Origin: Aphanomyces cochlioides
Lineage: Eukaryota > Oomycota > Saprolegniomycetes > Saprolegniales > Verrucalvaceae
Reading direction: 5' to 3'
Length of the DNA stretch: 64,000 bases
Assembly: GCA_019828595.1 (NCBI GenBank)
Contig: JAHQRK010000018.1
Location: 1,550,001 to 1,614,000 of the forward strand
The notes beneath the pieces are model-generated. The model was given only the letters and a program-made list of their open reading frames with translations, did not search any database and was not told the origin of the DNA. This document shows, in pieces, positions 22,529 through 32,179 of the stretch. A program made the translations under genes and the position numbers. Within the stretch, counting starts at the first letter, position 1. The number at the start of each line of letters is the position of its first letter.

Positions 22529-22940
22529 TTAAGAACACGGGGAGAGCATTGGACGCGATTCAAGTAGCTGCCAATCCACTGCAATCTTGAGAATAGTCTC
22601 CGTCATGCAGGCCATCGGGTTGATGAAAGAAATCGCGCATTGCTGGACGATAGCAGGGCCATCTTGGACTTTAAACAGAGCTGTGGATTCAGAGGACAGA
22701 TCGAATAGAACTTGATATCGCGTGAATCACTTGAAAAGCATCACAAAGTTTCGCCAGTCCGTCGTCGCCGTCGGGATCGGCACCATTCTGAGCATCGTTT
22801 CATCGGAGAAAGCTCCATCAATGGGTTCCACTCGATGCTTACATCATTCTGCAAATAATGCGCTTCAATTTCATCAGAAGTTGCTCTCTCAAGCGCCATG
22901 TAGAGCTCAATCTAGCTCATCATTGCTCCGCCGGAAAGGA
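22529..22940 (-). pseudogene. Broken coding remnant
   Basis: On the minus strand, one frame reads a convincing protein segment (DGAFSDETMLRMVPIPTATT and, after the break, QVLFDLSSESTALFKVQDGP) down to a stop at 22529, but a TGA at 22727-22729 interrupts it, and its N-terminal continuation (ERATSDEIEAHYLQND) is in another frame near 22,820. No GT-AG pair restores frame. The family is not recognised. It lies between the START fusion and MAU2 genes, and looks like a decayed gene. Confidence 0.5.
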
Positions 22941-23040
22941 CAACTGCATCCTTATTTGATCCTTCCACCATGCAAAAAGCTCAGTAAGGTACGATCACTC
23001 TCATTTTTTAAATTCGGCCGGCGCGCGCGAATCCCTCGAA

Positions 23041-25238
23041 ATGGACGAGGACGACCTTCTCGGGCTCTTTGCGATAGGATGCGAACTGAGCGCACTACGA
23101 CAAGAAAAAGAAGCGCTGCGTTGCTTCATGGTGCGTTTTTCTTGCATATCTTCTTGATAAAGCGATTTGTTGTAGGCGATTCGCCGCGGTGCCAGCAAAA
23201 CAACGCACAAACTCTCGTCGGGAGAAAAGGAGATCCTGGACATCCACATCGCTGAATTGTACCTCAAGCTGGCGTTGGATGGACAGAGTAAAGCGTTGCC
23301 GACGTATACGCTCCCAGATGCTGCGAAAATGGTCCAACGCGTCCCTCAACAACCGTCGTTTGGTTCAACGCCAACGTCGCTTCCATTTCCACTTCATGAG
23401 GTTTGACGATGACACCCGGGATGGAAGTTGTAAATGATATGTATATTTTAGTGGTCAGTTCGACGCCTTCGATGCGAATGGATGCTCAAGATCTTGTGCG
23501 AACCACACGCCTACCGCAAACATGTTGATTTACTCTGTCAAGCTATACGCCAGTGCGAAGCAGAACAGCGCTTACAATCGTGGTTGAAATGGTTTCATTC
23601 TGCTCTACGACAACAACTCAAGCAAATCCACATCGCTTGTTGTGCAGGAAGCTCTCGGAATGTCTCGGTCTTTCGCGAATGCGCCATGCAAGCTTACGAC
23701 GCGTTAGCTCCTTGCACGACTGACGAGGAATTCAAAGTATGTCAACTCCACGTCTCTTGTGTTGTGCTGAGGTCTTCTGTCTAGCTCTGGCTCTTAGACG
23801 TCCTCTGTCACTCCCTTCTTGAGCTCCCATCGTTGTCATCGGACGACACGACCAAGATCTTTGGCTTTTGTCATCAAGTGTCTTTGAACGCATCTCCACA
23901 TCTCCGCGTCTACTTTCTCATACTCCATATCCTGCTTCATTTCCGCCGGGGCGACATTGTTCAAGCCGCGCCGCTAGTGGAAGAGCTGTCCAAGACTCTA
24001 ACACCAGAACTGCAACGCTTGCCATCTTCTTGGCAGCATTTCCCTGCGCTCTTTCAGCTCCAAGTAGATGCCTACTACGACCCCAATGTCGCGCTTTCTC
24101 GAGCTCCCTCTCTGCTTGCATCCTTTGCCAAAGTGCCGCGAGACGAGCCGCCTTTCTTGTGGTTTGAAGCCCAACAGACCATTTGTCATCTCGTCGAAGC
24201 GCAAGGCCGCTACTCTGAGCTCGCTATCGTCACAGCCGAGCTACTCGAAGTCGTCAACAAGCCACGTGTTCGACAGAGCAGTCGTTTCCATTCAATGCGA
24301 ATCACTACACATCTTCTCATCGCCAAGGTATTTCCACCTTGGTTCATTTCTTGACAAAGCATTTCCTCGAGTAGTATGCTCATGCGCTCAACTCGATGGA
24401 TGAAACGATCAATCACGTCAATGCCGCATTTTCACTCATTCTTGCCGAGACACCGGAGTGGCCTCATCTCTCAGATGCGAATTTACTCCACATGATGGGT
24501 CTGCTTGACGTCGCAACGACCATTACGTGTCATCCGCTCCCAACATCTTTTGAAACTCCGGCAGACGCGGCGATCCATACCTATTTCCCGGCGGAGAATC
24601 TCCTCGAGTTTGCCGCGGGCATCCTTCGCGACACAAACCTCCGTCAGATCATCTACGATGGCACAAACAAGGAAGTTCGTGCCAAGGTAAGTGCAAATGC
24701 TTCAGAAACTTCGTCTTATGCGCCACGGGATTTATAGTACGACCTCTATCTATGCAAGTGGCTCTGGGGAACGCAATGCTTGGGTCTTGTCGGCGTTTAT
24801 CCCGACATGGACAACCTACGTGGCTTCATGCTTTCAATGCTCCAAGATTGCTTGGAACTCTCGAGCGCATCAATCAATTGCAGCAACGTGACGGCTGAGA
24901 TCATGGTCCTCTTTGGCCCCAAGCTGATTGAATTCGGTACGTCTCTCGGCCGTTGACAAGAGCGCGCTTACCAGAGGATAGGGAGATTGGACGAAGGCGA
25001 ACGGACATTGACGAATGCACTCAAGATCGCCATGCACACAAAGAATCTCAAACTGCAACTACAGATCATGGTCGAAGTACACGCGTCGTGCGGGCGAAAG
25101 AACCAACCGAAGTCGCAAGCCATCGTGACGGACAAATATTTCAAGAAACTCGAGTCGCTCGCTCGTAAATTAGGGAGGGCGTTGGAGAATCGCGAGCTCC
25201 ATGATCGACTGCTGGCATGGCAAATTCAGGATAGTTAA
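23041..25238 (+). CDS. MAU2: Cohesin loader subunit MAU2/SCC4-like TPR protein
   Basis: Seven exons (23041-23130, 23176-23400, 23452-23736, 23785-24327, 24375-24686, 24738-24936, 24982-25238) with introns of 45-51 nt give 636 residues, near the 613 of human MAU2. The chain is almost all helical TPR-like pairs. LRVYFLILHILLHFRRGDIV resembles the central MAU2 helix pair, and the end (FGRLDEGERTLTNALKIAMH, then LQIMVEVHASCGR) resembles the MAU2 C-terminal repeats. MAU2 forms the Scc2-Scc4 complex that loads cohesin on chromatin in the nucleus. Similarity is judged from length, helical pattern and a few blocks, so the family call is good but not certain. Confidence 0.72.
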
Positions 25239-25258
25239 CCTTACACGACCGTCTCTAT

Positions 25259-25507
25259 CTACAGGCGAGACAACGTGGTGGTCGCTTGCGTCACAATCGC
25301 TTGCACGGGCACATTGTCGGCACGCATAGCTCTTGAGACCACTGAGCCCGACATTTCCGACTACAGATAGAGAGATATGAGGTAATTTGCTGCGAAGGAT
25401 GGCTTTCCCACCATAAAGCGTAGCTCGTTCTGGAACGTGACAGTGAAATTGGCGACGAAGAGGTCGGCGATCTTCGCAAAGAGTTCGAGCGCTTGCTGCT
25501 TCACCAT
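25259..25507 (-). CDS. Small helical protein, 65 residues
   Basis: Two exons (25507-25412 and 25360-25259) flank a 51-nt GT-AG intron and give 65 residues. The first exon reads VKQQALELFAKIADLFVANF, the second SGSVVSRAMRADNVPVQAIV; both look amphipathic and coding-like. The frame is open further upstream (DIFNPVHLIFKNYVNR), so an extra 5' exon is possible. The stop is only 21 bp from the MAU2 stop on the other strand. The family is not recognised. Confidence 0.5.
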
Positions 25508-26080
25508 TCTGTTGACGTAATTCTTGAAGATGAGGTGCACTGGGTTGAAAATATCATTTTATAAAGGTTTATAAGAAACGAAGGGTTTGAGGGGTGCAAG
25601 GGTTTATATCGGCACGAGATTTCAACATGGAGCTACCGTCCTCATCGCTTGTGAGCTCGTGTTTTGTTGACTGCGCTGTAGCATGCACCTGCACATGCAT
25701 GGGTTCTGCTATGGTTTTGGTGGAGGAGCCGATGCTAGCCAAATCGTTTTATCTGGAGACAGCGATGACGAGCCTCACGTCGACACTGCAAAACTCGACG
25801 GCTATCGATCGGTGCCATAACTCGAAGATTGATGAAAGAGGTCGACGAAAGTCCTCATTCCAACTGCCCATTGTGTCATGGACTCAATAACGTGGCGATG
25901 GGAAAAGTTTATAGTGCGCTTATGACACACGATGCAAATGCCATCTTGACACATTGGAATGCTATTGTTTGTGGTTGGAGCGCCAAAATGAAGGACAGAG
26001 CTATGACGGGTCAAAGCTCACTCAGAGGCCGATGATGACATTGCGCTACCGCCCATCCTTTAAAGCATGTAAATAAAGAT
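25508..26080. other. Intergenic region with short G-rich tract
   Basis: No supported gene. A short telomere-like tract (AAGGGTTTGAGGGGTGCAAG and following GGGTTTA) is at 25,581-25,607. An open frame near 25,829-26,035 contains CPLCHG but has no family support. Confidence 0.5.
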
Positions 26081-26971
26081 TTATTCATCAAGGACGACAA
26101 GAAACTTTTCAGCGTACTCCTTCACGTTGAACATTTTTCGTTTCACCGTGTCTTGGACTTGGACAAGATGCGGCTGGAAGAGATGCAACCAAGTGGAACT
26201 GTTTGATGGAAACTCAGCCACGACTTCTTTCTTGGGCGACTCCATTGGCGAGATTTCAAGCGGTGTAACCAACTGCCAGTCGAGAGCACCGGCACCAGCA
26301 GGAATCAAGACGGAATCGCGCACCAAGTTCCAATTCGCCTCGATTTCTTCCACAGTAGTCTCAGGCGCACCGGTGCAGCATGGCAATGTGCACTCGATTT
26401 GCTCGACGTAGTTGGGGTCGAGTCCAAAATGCCCATAGAATTCGCTCCACTTTTCAACTGAAAAATCGAACGAGTCTGCGAATGCTTTCAAGCTGCCGTA
26501 TGCAGTCCATCGCAGTTGGACCTACGCTAATATAAGCGCTAGGCAGGCTTGATGCAAACATACCTTGCCAGACATGCATAGCCCAGCAATTTCTGCTGCA
26601 GTCAACTCGCCACTGTACATAAGGAGGAAATCCGAAATTGTCAAGCCAACGTCCACTGCATTCGTATCAGGCGGTGGTCGAGACGCATATATGCGAACAT
26701 CTAAGTCAGATTTGGAACGAGTTCGCCAAAATCGCATGCGTACTGGAGGTTGTGTCGACAGATCGGACACATACAACTTCACGTGTTGCATTGAAAAACG
26801 TGAAGACGACCTAGACAAAGCGAAAGCTCAGGATCACAAGACACGATTGTAGAGCGTTCTTACGACGCCTTTGAATCGCTTCGGCGTATCCAGAACTGCA
26901 AACTGCAGAAAGTTCATGAGCTCTTCGAGCTTGGCGCTCTGCCGCGCACAGACTCTAGTGCTCGGTATCAT
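26081..26971 (-). CDS. SCP2-like sterol/lipid-transfer domain protein
   Basis: Three exons (26971-26864, 26776-26564, 26521-26081) give 253 residues. The first intron (87 nt) is longer than others here, and its acceptor was chosen to keep frame; the nearer CTAG would break it, so this boundary is uncertain. The middle region has the SCP2-like pattern: VDVGLTISDFLLMYSGELTA then a helix, MSGKVQLRWTAYGSLKAFAD, in which a Gly-Lys turn precedes the last strand and helix. SCP2 folds hold a hydrophobic ligand such as a fatty acyl or sterol. The C-terminal 130 residues are not recognised. No peroxisomal SKL ending is present (it ends VVLDE). Confidence 0.6.
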
Positions 26972-27363
26972 CTTTCTGAATGGGAATGAAAACTGGATCT
27001 ACAGTATAAAATAAGGAAATTTAATTCAGTATACAAAATTCAAGATAAAGGTGCATATTATGAATTTTTCCACAGAATCGACTATTCTTGTTGATTATAC
27101 GGATATGATTGGTTTATCCGGATAATGCCATCGAGTCCTCCACAAGGCCTCTCCTTGCCTCGTTTTCATCGATAAACTCGTGGAATTTCTATCACTGAAA
27201 CTCTCAGCCAGATTCTCGGCTTTTCAAGCTTCATTAGGCGTGGCTTGACCTTCCTCCGAGAGTTTTCGTGAACTTGTATACAAATTGTAAGATACTTGAC
27301 TGTTACGAATCCAGATTCCAAGAAAATATCCGGATAAGCTTTATCCGGATAGGGTAAGTCCGG
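26972..27363. other. Intergenic, upstream of the formin gene
   Basis: About 390 bp, divergent spacer between the SCP2-like and formin genes. It contains the TCCGGAT cluster listed separately; AT-rich otherwise. Confidence 0.6.
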
Positions 27364-27378
27364 ATGTGCTTTCCGGAT
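27116..27378. promoter_or_regulatory. Cluster of five NTCCGGAT motifs, three ATCCGGAT palindromes
   Basis: ATCCGGAT occurs at 27,116-27,123, 27,328-27,335 and 27,343-27,350; GTCCGGAT at 27,358-27,365; TTCCGGAT at about 27,371-27,378. Four copies fall within 53 bp around the first ATG of the formin gene. The repetition of an 8-bp palindrome suggests binding of a dimeric transcription factor. This is inference; none is named. Confidence 0.5.
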
Positions 27379-30300
27379 AACGAAAACATCTTTGAAGTGA
27401 AAGTCATGATGGACAAGTCGCCGAGCGCGGAATCGTTCCTTCTTCAAGCGATTCCAATGGATACGCTGAAGATTCCGAGAGGAGAATCGAGTCAAGTGAC
27501 TATAAGAAGCGAAGAAGGAAGTGCGGTCGTGTGGCAGTTCTGTGTCGTTGCTCTGGATGTTGCATTTCGAGTGACTGTCAATGACATCGAAGTCGAAACA
27601 TGGACAAAACGATACGACTCGACGCATGGCATCGTTGAAGGCACGCTGGATAACCTCACAGCAAGCTCACAAATTGTTTTGCATTGGGACAACTCGTATT
27701 CGTTACTGCGGACGAAAGAAGTGGGCTATCGAGTCATGAATGTGCCGCTCGCAACGTTGCATGCAGCTCGCGAAGCGGCGAACGAATATCAAATCCAGTA
27801 CAATCATCCACTCCACACACGTGCACGAGCAGCTAGTGCAGCGTCACGCTCTCATATCCGTCCAACCGCGACGATCTCATACAGCACTTTGATTCAGTCC
27901 CTTGAAGTTGCTGTCGTCGACACTGTAGCTGTCTTTATGACTCAACCTGATGTACCGCTGCATGCTGGATCTGCGCGTTCGTTGGTACTAGCTCTTGAAG
28001 CCATCCTGCATCATGGCGTTCAGGTACAAGACCGTCCTTTTGTTCTTTACTCATCGTTGCCTTTCTAGGCCCGGTATAACATGGACGTGGACGAGTCCTA
28101 CTTTCATTTTCTCGTCGAGACGCGCAATGTCCTTCGAGATGACAAGCAAGTTGTCGATGATGCTGAACTATTTACACCACCAAACTACATGCGATACCTG
28201 GGCTGGGGTCGAGCTCGCGCCTTTTTGTTCCTGGCACTGAATCGCAACGTCCTTCATCGCGCGCTCGATGTACAGCTTTCTCTCTTCCGAGCGGTATTAA
28301 CGCTAATCTTGTAGAATCTCATCAAACGTCGGAGTCTCATCCAGCGGTATTACCACAGCGACGCTCTCTTGGCGCAGTACGACTTGGCCAAGAAAGCAAT
28401 CTCTCAACTCACCGCGCTCTACGGCGTCAAGTTTCAACTCGTGCCGCTCCAAGATGACTTTGGCTTGACGGTCGACACGTTTCCACCCAACTTGTACCAA
28501 ATGGCAGCGATGGACGCCTTCGTGACAAACCAAATCCAATTCGACAAGGGCGAGATCGCATTCTTCGTCGGTTCCGCTGCTCTTGATGACTTTACAACGA
28601 TCCAAGATTGCACGCCGACGCGATATCTCTGCCTCTCAACACCAGTTGAAGCTATCAACGTGCCGTACGTTGTCGTCTCGAAATTTATCTCATGCGTTCT
28701 CACAGAAGAGGCGATGTTATCCGCATCCCCCTCGGCATGGACAACGATGCAAAGACTGTCGCGGTCGTGCAGTTTCAAGTCCCCGTCCACCGCGTCAACG
28801 TGCTCTTGGCAGACGAAAATTCACTCACAACTCCATGGACAGTCCAGGGAGCCGACGCGTGGGTCGAATGCGTCGTGCGGATTGAAAGTCCAATGCCAAA
28901 CCTCCATCTAGTCTTCGACAACACGCACTCCATGGTACTCTTCTAGCTCTTCATCATGTATCACGCTGAGCCTGTAGCTCCGCGCTAAGAGCGTCCAATA
29001 TCGCCTTTTCGTCACGTCGGCAGAGCGCTACTCAAGCGCTTGGACTGCTTGCAAGGACGTCGCGAACGTTATATGCTGGAAACAAGTCCTTCAGCAATCT
29101 CTAGACTCAAGTACAGCTCAAGCAGAAGCTCTCCAAGCGGAAGAGCTGCGCTTACTTGCTCCACCCGTGCCTCCAAAGCCAGACGATGGACTCACGGCGA
29201 CGATTGCCGGTAAGAAACCTCTTCCAAGTAGACATCTAAATCCTCGCAAGACTCCATGTCGAATTGGCTCGGCGCGGTCTGGAGCGATGCGTCGTCCTGC
29301 GCTCAATGCGGCGATCCTTTGACGTTGTTTCGACGGCGGCAAGAGTGCTCGCTCTGTTATAAAGCGTTCTGTTTGAGCTGTTCTCGCCACACTTGGGCGT
29401 CCAAACCAGTCTGCGATCGGTGCTATCTCACCTCGTTGGACAAGAAAGTAAGTCGTCCATGATGATTTCCTCCTGGCGCTCATGCTTGGGGGATTCTAGA
29501 AAGCCCAAGTGGACCAAGAAGCAAGCGGAGGCAAGAATCCAGTATTGGAAGCGCTGCGAGTCAATCCAACGTACGACAAGTACTTCAAAATGTTGTCCTT
29601 TGGCGTCCCGCCGTCGGCCGTCGGGCAGAAAATGCAGCAGGACTACATTCCCCAAGACGTCGTTGATCTCTTTGTCCGCAGCCTGGAAGGGCCTTCGACG
29701 TCCGTGGAGCCTTCAACGAGGTTGCTTTCACAGCATCTGCTGAAGAGCTGACAAGTCGTTGTGCGTAGATCCAAGGCGACGACACGGCCTCAACTCCTCC
29801 GACGGCAAAGCACGCTGCGTAAAGTCCACTGGACGACGTTGGATACGTCCAAAGTCGACGTCGCCGCCACGATTTGGACGCGGCAAACCGACAAACGAAA
29901 GCATGCGCCAATTTCACTCTCTGGCCAAGATATGGATCGCGTGATTGCTTACTTTGGGGAGCAAGTTGGCCGCGCCGCGGTCAAGAAAGCGGGCACGAAG
30001 ACTCACAGTGCATTGGACGCGAGACGCTCCAACAATATCAACATTGGGCTCAACCGATTCAAAGCAATTGGCGGTGCCACGGCCGTCTTGACGGCGCTCA
30101 ATCGGTGCGACTTGAGCGTGCTCCCTGTCGAAATCCTCCAGACGCTGCAAGAAATCGGTCCGACGCCGGCAGAACTGAAGCGGTACTCGAATTTCCGCGG
30201 CTCTGTCTCCGTCCTCGACAGCGCCGAGCGCTTTCTCGTCGACATGGCCAAGATTTACCGCGTCCAGGAGAAGGTAAAGCACTCATGGGAGCTGTCAAGT

Positions 30301-32151
30301 GCTGAAAGATCGACGGTGTAGATCCATGTCTTGCTCTTTGTCGTGCAATATCCAACGGCGATTCACGAGCTCAACGAACGCTTGCGGGTCATATCGCTCG
30401 CTTGCCACCAAGTCTTGAGCAGCGAACGTCTTCCGCGCTACTTTGAGATCATCCTAGCGCTGGGCAATGTGCTCAATGAAGGCACAAGTCAAGCCGATGC
30501 GTCTGGCGTGACGCTGGCGTCCTTGCTCAAGGTTTTCTCCATCTTGTGTCTTCTATCTGACGTCTTTTTTTCGTGGCGTAGCTGTCGGAAACGCGGTCGA
30601 CGGATCAAAGCATGACATTGCTGCAGTTTCTCCTGCTGCTCATTCATGTTTGCAGCAATTCCATGACATTCCTGACGGTTGTGGCGGTAGGAACGCGGCG
30701 AGATCGATTTGTTTCACGTCGTGGACGAGTTGGATGTCTTGGGCGATGCAAAACGCTACTCGAACGTGTTGTGCTCGTCGCAGTTTGCCCACTTGCAGAA
30801 GCAAACGAACCATTTGATGCATGAACTCCAAGAGGAAGAAACAAACGACCGCGTCCTCTTTGAGAAAGCCCAAGCAGCCGAGGCTAGAAAGCAGCGGATG
30901 GGATTGCAAACGGCGGCGCTGTCACTTCCAGGAAACGTGCCATTGAATGGAGAAAGCCAAGGTCGTCAAGCTCTTTTGGCTGCTATTCGACGGAAGAATG
31001 AGAGCGAGACGACCGACGACGACGGTGCGACGAGTTCAAAGCGCTCGGCGCTCTTGTCAGCGATACGAAAGCGCGCGGAGCCAGCTAGCGATGCCAAGGA
31101 GAACGCCGACGCTGCTACTGCACCAAGCCGACATATGGACAGATCCGCACTCTTTGCATCGATTCGAGCGATTCAAGCGCCATCTAAAGAGAAAAGCGGC
31201 GGCAATGAAGAGCCCGCTGAAGCAAGCTCGAGTCGCCATGCGCTGCTGGCGTCGATTCGATCCCCTCCACGTGACGCCCAGCCTCGAAACTACAGCGCTG
31301 CATTGATGGCTGCCATTCGACAGCGTCCAGCGACGACGGAAAGCTCCAACGACGGTGAAAACGCCGCTCGTGCCGCCAAGCCATCGCAAGAACGAGCGGC
31401 GATTTATTCCAAAGCAAACAATCCGTTCCTGACCGTCATGGAAGCCCACGCGACGAAAATCCAGCGGGAGATGGCTCTCCTCCATGAAAAGATGCTCTCG
31501 ATGGGGGATCACTGGCACGACGTCGCGGTCTACTTGGGCGAATCGCCCGCGTCGTCCGAGTATGCGCTCGGTCTTCTCCATCGCTTCCTCCTCGACGTCC
31601 AAGTCGCCTACCGTCTCCTCGTCTCGAAAGGATTGATTCAGCCTTTGATCGCCGCGTCGCCGCTCCACGTTGGCGATCGTGTCGCGACGGTCTATGGCGC
31701 TGCGACTGTGCTTGCTCTGCGCCGCGACAAGCTTGACGTTGTCTTTCCATGGGCAGCCCAAGCTTTCCTCACTCCTGCCAGCATTCTTCGCCCTGGGGAC
31801 CGCGTCTTATGCCGCCGATGGGGGCGCGCTATCGTCACCGACACGCGGTACGCCGACGGGTTGATCGAAGTCCGTTTTGGCTTTGGCTACGGCGTCGTCC
31901 AAGTCGATTCCATCGTCTCGATCGATCCGAAATTCGACGCGGTGGACCATTTACAGCACCACGATCCCGTCATGACGCCATTTGGCCCTGGAAGACTCGT
32001 TCAAGTGGCTTGTCGCGGCGCTCGACGCTGTGCAATCGTCCGTCTCACTCAAATCGGTGGCGCCTTGGCGTTCTTTCAACCCGACGTTGTCCATTTTGCC
32101 TACAACGAAGAGCTGCGGCGGCGACAACAATTTGGCGAGAAACACTCTTAA
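27364..32151 (+). CDS. Formin with GOLD-RUN-GOLD-FYVE-like head and five WH2-like motifs
   Basis: Eleven exons (27364-28023, 28069-28269, 28315-28664, 28706-28934, 28978-29209, 29251-29447, 29500-29720, 29769-30273, 30322-30531, 30582-30647, 30691-32151) give 1443 residues. GOLD 1 about 30-120 (VVWQFCVVALDVAFRVTV, LHWDNSYSLLRTKEVGYRV); RUN about 203-330 (VLALEAILHHG, GWGRARAFLFLALNR, YYHSDALLAQYD); GOLD 2 about 403-493 (NVPRGDVIRIP, LHLVFDNTHSMLRAKSVQYR); FYVE-like zinc site about 574-615 with eight Cys (CX2CX12CX2CX4CX2CX10CX2C), RRRQEC replacing RRHHCR. Then YFKMLSFGVPPSAVGQKM and FH2 about 710-960 (ARRSNNINIGLNRF, GPTPAEL, LALGNVLNEG). Poly-proline FH1 is lacking. WH2-like motifs (ALLAAIRRK type) about 1049-1169, then SH3-like strands. 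Formins nucleate actin; RUN, FYVE and GOLD are also in FYCO1. Start could be 27406. Confidence 0.85.
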
Positions 32152-32179
32152 ATAAGCGCCCAAGACGACGACGGACTGT

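Noticed and set aside
22722..23255. 177-residue plus-strand ORF upstream of and into MAU2 exon 1
   Set aside because: It overlaps the MAU2 start and intron in another frame and is antisense to the gene relic; no family features.
25829..26035. 68-residue ORF with a CPLCHG motif
   Set aside because: Only one CxxC, no other zinc ligands, TTG/ATG start with no family support; likely chance.
28294..28314. A 21-nt intron in the formin gene
   Set aside because: A 45-nt intron (28,270-28,314) with the same acceptor keeps frame and matches the other intron sizes, so the tiny one is unnecessary.
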